Shown here: positions 6,562-10,373 of the stretch, one piece after another | Position numbering within the stretch: the stretch's first letter is position 1 | Layout of the letters: each line of letters begins with the position of its first letter | Source of the DNA: Treponema sp. | GTDB taxonomy: Bacteria > Spirochaetota > Spirochaetia > Treponematales > Treponemataceae | Reading direction: 5' to 3' | Assembly: GCA_017390125.1 (NCBI GenBank) | Contig: JAFPCT010000178.1 | Coordinates: 1-10,373, forward strand | Length of the DNA: 10,373 bases | Translations under genes and position numbers: made by a program | The notes under the pieces: generated by a model | Seen by the model: only the letters and a program-made list of their open reading frames with translations | Database searches by the model: none | What the model was told of the DNA's origin: nothing

Positions 6562-7217
6562 TCTTTCAAAGCTTTGAACATATTCGCCTTTATCAGCATA
6601 TCAATGCCGAAAGGGGTGAATATGAACCACTCAGTAATAATTCCGATCCAGTCATAGGTTGGGAAAAACTGGCGCATAAGCATGAACAGGCAGGCAATGA
6701 ATATGATTATTCCATTAACACGGAAAATCGTATTTCTGAGTCTGCCGTGTTTTGAATTTCTTAATTCTTCTGCCGTTTCCGGGAAATTCAGGAAACTGAG
6801 CACGCCGAAAGTAACGAACATTATTGAGGCAAAGATGATGTGGAAAAATCCGCTTACATGATTACTGAGATGGAAAAGACCTACATGTTCAAAGAATTCC
6901 TCTCCGTGGGGACAGGCGATGACTCCAAGGGTGCTTATACCGGCAATAACGAAAACTATCTTTTCAAATATTTTTTCTGAACGGTGGGTAATGAACATTA
7001 CTCCGCAAATACAGAGCATTCCTGTCATTACTGCGCTGTCTGCCGCATAATATGTCTGCGAAACTGAATGCCACCAGCTGGGAATAGTGTACTGGCTGGT
7101 AGGTAAGCCCAAAAGAATAGACGCTGGAATCAGAAAGATGAAGGAAAATCCAAGAATTCTGTCCTGATAAGTGCGGATAATCTTGCGTGTTACATTTAAT
7201 GTAGGATCATTTGGCAT
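6558..7217 (-). CDS. Six-helix integral membrane protein of unknown function
   Basis: I read 219 residues starting at MPNDPTLNVTR. A longer reading from 7325 would add 36 residues but would cover the promoters of this gene and of the divergent nnr gene. The chosen ATG follows a TTGAAT-16-TAAAAT promoter by 7 nt, without a Shine-Dalgarno. Hydrophobic helices lie at about 21-38, 60-77, 84-102, 119-143, 163-181 and 190-208. Notable polar residues are the WWHSVSQTYYAADSA motif at 48-62 before helix 2, and a histidine cluster around the helix 3/4 connection (His104, 111, 116, 120, 126). The overall pattern recalls DUF998-type membrane proteins, but I cannot name a family with confidence. It is convergent with uppP with a 4-nt overlap, and divergent from nnr. 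Function unknown. Confidence 0.8.
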   Translation of the reverse strand: MPNDPTLNVTRKIIRTYQDRILGFSFIFLIPASILLGLPTSQYTIPSWWHSVSQTYYAADSAVMTGMLCICGVMFITHRSEKIFEKIVFVIAGISTLGVIACPHGEEFFEHVGLFHLSNHVSGFFHIIFASIMFVTFGVLSFLNFPETAEELRNSKHGRLRNTIFRVNGIIIFIACLFMLMRQFFPTYDWIGIITEWFIFTPFGIDMLIKANMFKALKD

Positions 7218-7224
7218 ATAAATA

Positions 7225-7252
7225 ATTTTACTCGCTTTTCTCAATAATTCAA
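7225..7252 (-). promoter_or_regulatory. Promoter of the six-helix membrane protein gene, leaderless arrangement
   Basis: On the minus strand TTGAAT (7247-7252) and TAAAAT (7225-7230) are 16 nt apart, a good sigma-70 type match. Seven nt separate the -10 from the ATG at 7217, so the transcript should begin at or next to the start codon. This supports the shorter 219-residue reading of the gene. Confidence 0.6.
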
Positions 7253-7311
7253 ATAAATTCGGTTTGCCGTCCCTATGTAATTGTGATCTATTTTTTATAA
7301 TCATCCAAATG

Positions 7312-7320
7312 TGGTATGAT
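7312..7320 (+). promoter_or_regulatory. Extended -10 promoter of nnr, leaderless arrangement
   Basis: TGGTATGAT (TGnTATAAT with one mismatch) ends 6 nt before the ATG at 7327. The predicted transcription start is the A of the start codon, and no Shine-Dalgarno is present. A further AT-rich stretch, TTTTTTATAAT (7291-7301), lies upstream but is at the wrong distance for a standard -35. Confidence 0.55.
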
Positions 7321-7326
7321 TGCACT

Positions 7327-8772
7327 ATGAATGCAATTTATTTTGATTCCGGGGTGCCGGAAAAGAAAGCCAAGGAATCTTTTTTCTTTCCTGAATGCGT
7401 AATGATGGAAAATGCTGCCGCTGCTTTGGAAAGCGCTGTCTCAGCCCAATCACCTGACTGCGTTTTGATTTTATGCGGAACAGGAAACAACGGCGGTGAC
7501 GGTTACGCTTTGAGCCGCCGGCTTTTCGGCTCTGTTAAAGATATCCTGGTTGTTGACTTTGGACTGCCTAAAACTTCTGAAGCTCAGATTCAGCGTAAAA
7601 TGGCGGAATCTGCCGGCGTTCAGATTCTTCCGTTTGACGGCACTGAAAGGCTTTCGGCATTTGTGTCAGGCAAAAAGACCCTGATTGCAGACTGCATTTA
7701 CGGCACAGGCTTTCACGGGGAACTTCCACCCGGCGTGCTTTCTGCCGTTGAATGGGCAAACAAGGCGTCTGCATTCCGTCTTGCCTGCGACATTCCAAGC
7801 GGGATTGACCGTAAGGGCTGCATTCATTCAGCTGCATTCTGCGCTCATGCTACAGTTACTATGGGTGCTCTTAAAACAGCCCTTTTCAGCGACGCTGCCA
7901 GAGATTTTACAGGAGAAATTTCTGCCGCTCCTTTGGGCATTTCTTCTTCTATATTTCAGAATCTTTCTGCCCCTGATGCCTGGCTGCTTGAAAAAGCGGA
8001 CATACGGCTTCCCCTCAGAGAAAATAAATCTGCCCATAAAGGTAATTTCGGTCATGCCGCTGTTATTGCCGGTGAAAAGCCGGGTGCCGCTGTTATTGCG
8101 GGCACAGCTGCCCTTCGTTTTGGAGCCGGGCTTGTAACTCTTGTAAAGGCTTTTGATTCCGGAATGAATTTTATGATGCAGCCGGAGCTTATGATTTCTG
8201 AAAATTTTCCGGAAAAAACTACTGCCGTTCTTTTGGGCAGCGGCCTCGGGCGGAAAACAGACCTGCAGAAATTCATTCAGTTCATAATCGGCATGAAAGA
8301 CCCTGCTGCCGTTCTGGATGCGGACTTTTTCTATGCAGAAAATCTGGAGGAAATTCTTCATAAACTTAACGACAGCAAAAGCAGGGTAATACTGACTCCT
8401 CATCCCAAAGAACTGAGCGAGCTTTTAAAGCGCACAGGAATTGAAGGCTGGGATTTTGAGAAAGTCTGTGAAAACCGTTTTAAATGCGGCAGGCTTTTTG
8501 CAGAAAAATTCCCGAACCTTACGCTGATTGCAAAAGGTGCCTGCACATATATTTATTCTGAAGGAAAAGTTTATGTCTGTGACCGCGGAACTGCCGCACT
8601 GGCAAAGGCCGGAAGCGGAGACGTTCTTGCGGGGCTTTGTACGGCGCTTCTTGCCCAGGGATATTTTCCTGCAGATGCTGCAAAAACGGCAGTTTTTGCC
8701 CATGCAGAAGCATCCCGGAATTTTGAAATGAATTTTTCATGCACGCCCCTTACGCTGATTGAAAAAATCTGA
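7327..8772 (+). CDS. nnr: Bifunctional NAD(P)H-hydrate epimerase / ADP-dependent NAD(P)H-hydrate dehydratase
   Basis: This 481-residue metabolite-repair enzyme restores NADH and NADPH that have been damaged by hydration. The N-terminal YjeF_N domain (1 to about 215) equilibrates R- and S-hydrates. The C-terminal ribokinase-like domain (about 230-481) dehydrates the S form using ADP in the bacterial family. Epimerase motifs: CGTGNNGGDGYALSRRL (50-66), IADCIYGTGF (120-129; Asp122) and DIPSGID (155-161). Dehydratase motifs: HKGNFGHAAVIAG (237-249), GSGLG (304-308), DAD (331-333), TPHPKE (357-362) and AKAGSGDVLAG (426-436; catalytic Asp432). Both halves look intact and of usual length. The start MNAIYFDSG is chosen because an extended -10 lies 6 nt upstream. 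The in-frame extension from a TTG at 7264 would run through that promoter. Its 3' gap leads straight to the glutamine synthetase promoter region, with no separate terminator before it. Confidence 0.95.
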   Translation: MNAIYFDSGVPEKKAKESFFFPECVMMENAAAALESAVSAQSPDCVLILCGTGNNGGDGYALSRRLFGSVKDILVVDFGLPKTSEAQIQRKMAESAGVQILPFDGTERLSAFVSGKKTLIADCIYGTGFHGELPPGVLSAVEWANKASAFRLACDIPSGIDRKGCIHSAAFCAHATVTMGALKTALFSDAARDFTGEISAAPLGISSSIFQNLSAPDAWLLEKADIRLPLRENKSAHKGNFGHAAVIAGEKPGAAVIAGTAALRFGAGLVTLVKAFDSGMNFMMQPELMISENFPEKTTAVLLGSGLGRKTDLQKFIQFIIGMKDPAAVLDADFFYAENLEEILHKLNDSKSRVILTPHPKELSELLKRTGIEGWDFEKVCENRFKCGRLFAEKFPNLTLIAKGACTYIYSEGKVYVCDRGTAALAKAGSGDVLAGLCTALLAQGYFPADAAKTAVFAHAEASRNFEMNFSCTPLTLIEKI

Positions 8773-8793
8773 AAAAAATTCCTGCTGTTCCTA

Positions 8794-8822
8794 TTGATTA
8801 AATTTTTTTGTTAGTGTATAAA
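8794..8822 (+). promoter_or_regulatory. Promoter of the glutamine synthetase gene
   Basis: TTGATT (8794-8799) and TATAAA (8817-8822) are spaced by exactly 17 nt. Transcription would start near A8829, six nt before the left arm of the hairpin at 8835. No other convincing promoter is visible between the hairpin and the ATG at 8907. Confidence 0.6.
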
Positions 8823-8834
8823 AATACCAGCATC

Positions 8835-8889
8835 AAAGGCGATGTGAATTTTCTAAACTTTTTTAGCAAATTCACATCGCCTTTTTTTT
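8835..8889 (+). terminator. Long terminator-like hairpin in the glutamine synthetase leader
   Basis: AAAGGCGATGTGAATTT (8835-8851) and AAATTCACATCGCCTTT (8868-8884) form a perfect 17-bp stem. Beyond a T/C mismatch the loop holds a further 5-bp stem (CTAAA 8853-8857 with TTTAG 8862-8866). The outer arm runs directly into eight T residues (8882-8889). As a structure this is a textbook intrinsic terminator on the plus strand, but not on the minus. It stands downstream of the promoter at 8794-8822 and only 6 nt before the AGGAGG ribosome binding site of the glutamine synthetase gene. It may end transcripts coming from nnr, act as an attenuator within the glutamine synthetase leader, or do both. 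Confidence 0.85.
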
Positions 8890-8906
8890 ATTTTCAGGAG
8901 GTCAAA

Positions 8907-10373
8907 ATGACGGATGTACCAAAACTTTTTGGAAGCATGGTTTTTAATCAGCAGACAATGAAGGAACGCCTGCCAAAAGAAACATTTAAAGCTCTTAAAC
9001 GAACATTGGATAACGGGGAGCCTCTTCAGCTTGACGTTGCCAATGTAGTTGCTCACGCAATGAAAGAGTGGGCAATTGAAAACGGAGCTACTCACTATGC
9101 TCACTGGTTCCAGCCGCTCACAGGAATTACTGCAGAAAAGCACGATTCTTTCATCAATCCTCAGGATGACGGAACTGTCATTATGACATTCAGCGGAAAG
9201 GAACTTGTTAAGGGTGAACCTGACGCATCTTCTTTCCCTAACGGCGGACACCGCGCAACATTTGAAGCCCGCGGATACACAGTATGGGATCCGACTTCAT
9301 ATCCCTTCATCAAGGAACATACTCTTTGTATTCCTACTGCATTCTGTTCATACACAGGTGAGGCATTGGACAAAAAGACTCCGCTTCTCCGCTCAATGGA
9401 AGTTTTGGATGAACAGGCTAAACGCGTGCTCAAACTTTTCGGAAAGAATGTCAGCCGTGTTGCAACAACAGTAGGTCCTGAACAGGAATACTTTATCGTT
9501 GACCATGACCTCTGGGCACAGCGCAAAGACCTCCGCATGACAGGACGTACTTTGTTCGGTGCAAAACCTTCAAAAGGTCAGGAAATGGACGACCAGTATT
9601 TTGCTGCATTGAATCCGCGCATTGTAAAATACATGGAAGACCTTAACGAAACTTTATGGAAGTACGGAATTCTTTCAAAGACAGAACATAACGAAGTTGC
9701 TCCTGCTCAGCACGAGATGGCTCCGATTTTCAGCACAACAAACCTTTCTGTTGACCAGAACCAGCTCACAATGGAAGTAATGAAGAAAGTTGCAAAACGC
9801 CACGGACTTGAATGTCTTCTTCACGAAAAACCATTTGCCGGCGTAAACGGTTCAGGAAAACACAACAACTGGTCAATGTCTACAAACGAAGGCGAAAACC
9901 TTCTTGAACCAGGAAAAACTCCTGAGTCAAACGCTCAGTTCCTTCTTTTCCTTACAGCTATTATCAAGTCTGTAGATGAAAATCAGGATCTTCTCCGCAT
10001 TTCTGTTGCAAGCGCAGGAAACGATCACCGTCTTGGAGCAAACGAGGCGCCTCCGGCAATCATTTCTGTATACCTTGGTGATGAGCTTCACAAAGTTCTT
10101 GAAGCAATCAAAGACGGAAAAGCTTATTCAAACGACAAGACTTCTAAAATGACAATCGGCGTTGATATCCTTCCACCGATTCCAAAGGATTCAACAGACC
10201 GAAACCGAACAAGTCCGTTCGCTTTCACCGGCAACAAATTTGAATTCCGTTCATGCGGTTCTTCGCTTTCAATTGCTGGTCCGAACACAACTTTGAACGC
10301 AATCGTTGCTTATACTCTCAAGCAGTTTGCAGATGAGCTTGAAGGTGCAGCAGACTTTGAGAAGGCATTGAAC
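8907..10373 (+). CDS. glnN: Glutamine synthetase type III, 3' end cut by window
   Basis: The enzyme joins ammonia to glutamate with ATP in the cytoplasm and is the main entry of nitrogen into metabolism. The frame is open for 489 residues to the window end; type III enzymes are about 700 residues, so roughly the last third is missing. Type III character shows in [20 protein letters not shown] (110-129). Active-site motifs follow: [10 protein letters not shown] (190-199), [16 protein letters not shown] (258-273), [14 protein letters not shown] (311-324) and [20 protein letters not shown] (364-383). The start ATG is fixed by a strong AGGAGG (8896-8901) 5 nt upstream. Codon choice (many TTC, AAC, CGC) hints at high expression. 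The gene has its own promoter at 8794-8822, but a terminator-like hairpin lies between that promoter and the ribosome binding site. This suggests conditional readthrough, probably linked to nitrogen state (inferred). No frameshift is seen. Confidence 0.97.
   Translation, partial: MTDVPKLFGSMVFNQQTMKERLPKETFKALKRTLDNGEPLQLDVANVVAHAMKEWAIENGATHYAHWFQPLTGITAEKHDSFINPQDDGTVIMTFSGKELVKGEPDASSFPNGGHRATFEARGYTVWDPTSYPFIKEHTLCIPTAFCSYTGEALDKKTPLLRSMEVLDEQAKRVLKLFGKNVSRVATTVGPEQEYFIVDHDLWAQRKDLRMTGRTLFGAKPSKGQEMDDQYFAALNPRIVKYMEDLNETLWKYGILSKTEHNEVAPAQHEMAPIFSTTNLSVDQNQLTMEVMKKVAKRHGLECLLHEKPFAGVNGSGKHNNWSMSTNEGENLLEPGKTPESNAQFLLFLTAIIKSVDENQDLLRISVASAGNDHRLGANEAPPAIISVYLGDELHKVLEAIKDGKAYSNDKTSKMTIGVDILPPIPKDSTDRNRTSPFAFTGNKFEFRSCGSSLSIAGPNTTLNAIVAYTLKQFADELEGAADFEKALN

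Noticed and set aside
6565..6578. Perfect 14-nt palindrome TTCAAAGCTTTGAA after uppP
   Set aside because: It has no loop and no following T tract, and it lies inside the last codons of the minus-strand membrane protein gene, so it is not a convincing terminator.
7568..8740. Open frames on both strands within nnr, including a 191-codon minus-strand frame (7828-8403)
   Set aside because: The composition (many Arg, Cys, Ser) is typical of antisense reading, no family pattern is seen, and the nnr motifs run unbroken through the whole region.
8842..8847. ATGTGA start-stop pair in the glutamine synthetase leader as a minimal upstream reading frame
   Set aside because: It sits inside the left arm of the 17-bp stem, and its purine-rich upstream sequence is only 2 nt away, too close to serve as a ribosome binding site.
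8853..9538. Minus-strand open frames opposite the start of glutamine synthetase
   Set aside because: They are shadows of the strongly conserved type III glutamine synthetase frame. One also runs into the leader hairpin and has no ribosome binding site.

Overview
The window looks like chromosomal DNA of a host-associated spirochaete, most likely a Treponema of the gut or rumen type. This is inferred, not proven, from moderate GC content, the adjacent TIGR03546/TIGR03545 gene pair (which I associate from memory with spirochaetes), a type III glutamine synthetase, and a partner-switching phosphatase/kinase with a STAS protein. No rRNA, tRNA, CRISPR array, insertion sequence or transposase was found.

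Layout. Bases 1-540 are strikingly AT-rich. They hold one small helix-turn-helix protein on the minus strand (123-431) with its own intrinsic terminator (71-104), and an 11-bp inverted repeat at the window edge (3-34). This part resembles foreign or mobile-element DNA. Next comes a convergent signalling pair: a STAS anti-sigma-factor antagonist (543-845, +) and a 672-residue membrane receptor with HAMP, PP2C/SpoIIE phosphatase and HATPase domains (855-2873, -). Divergent from that receptor is an envelope operon: a TIGR03546-type small membrane protein (2973-3488), a TIGR03545-type large AsmA-like membrane-anchored protein (3498-5690) and UppP undecaprenyl-diphosphatase (5704-6561). UppP ends tail to tail, with a 4-nt overlap, against a six-helix membrane protein of unknown function (6558-7217, -). 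Divergent from that is the bifunctional NAD(P)H-hydrate repair enzyme (7327-8772, +). The window ends inside glutamine synthetase III (8907 to the end, +), whose leader carries a long terminator-like hairpin between a good promoter and the ribosome binding site.

How the genes fit together. The STAS protein and the receptor can form a phosphorylation switch in which one polypeptide carries both the kinase-like and the phosphatase domain. The three-gene operon joins lipid-carrier recycling (UppP) to two uncharacterised envelope proteins, and is the best candidate here for an undescribed system. The Nnr and glutamine synthetase genes are housekeeping metabolism, but the control of glutamine synthetase looks unusual. 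Four genes (102-aa HTH, receptor, six-helix membrane protein, Nnr) have a -10 box only 5-7 nt before the ATG and no Shine-Dalgarno sequence, so they probably make leaderless mRNAs. The other five genes have clear ribosome binding sites.
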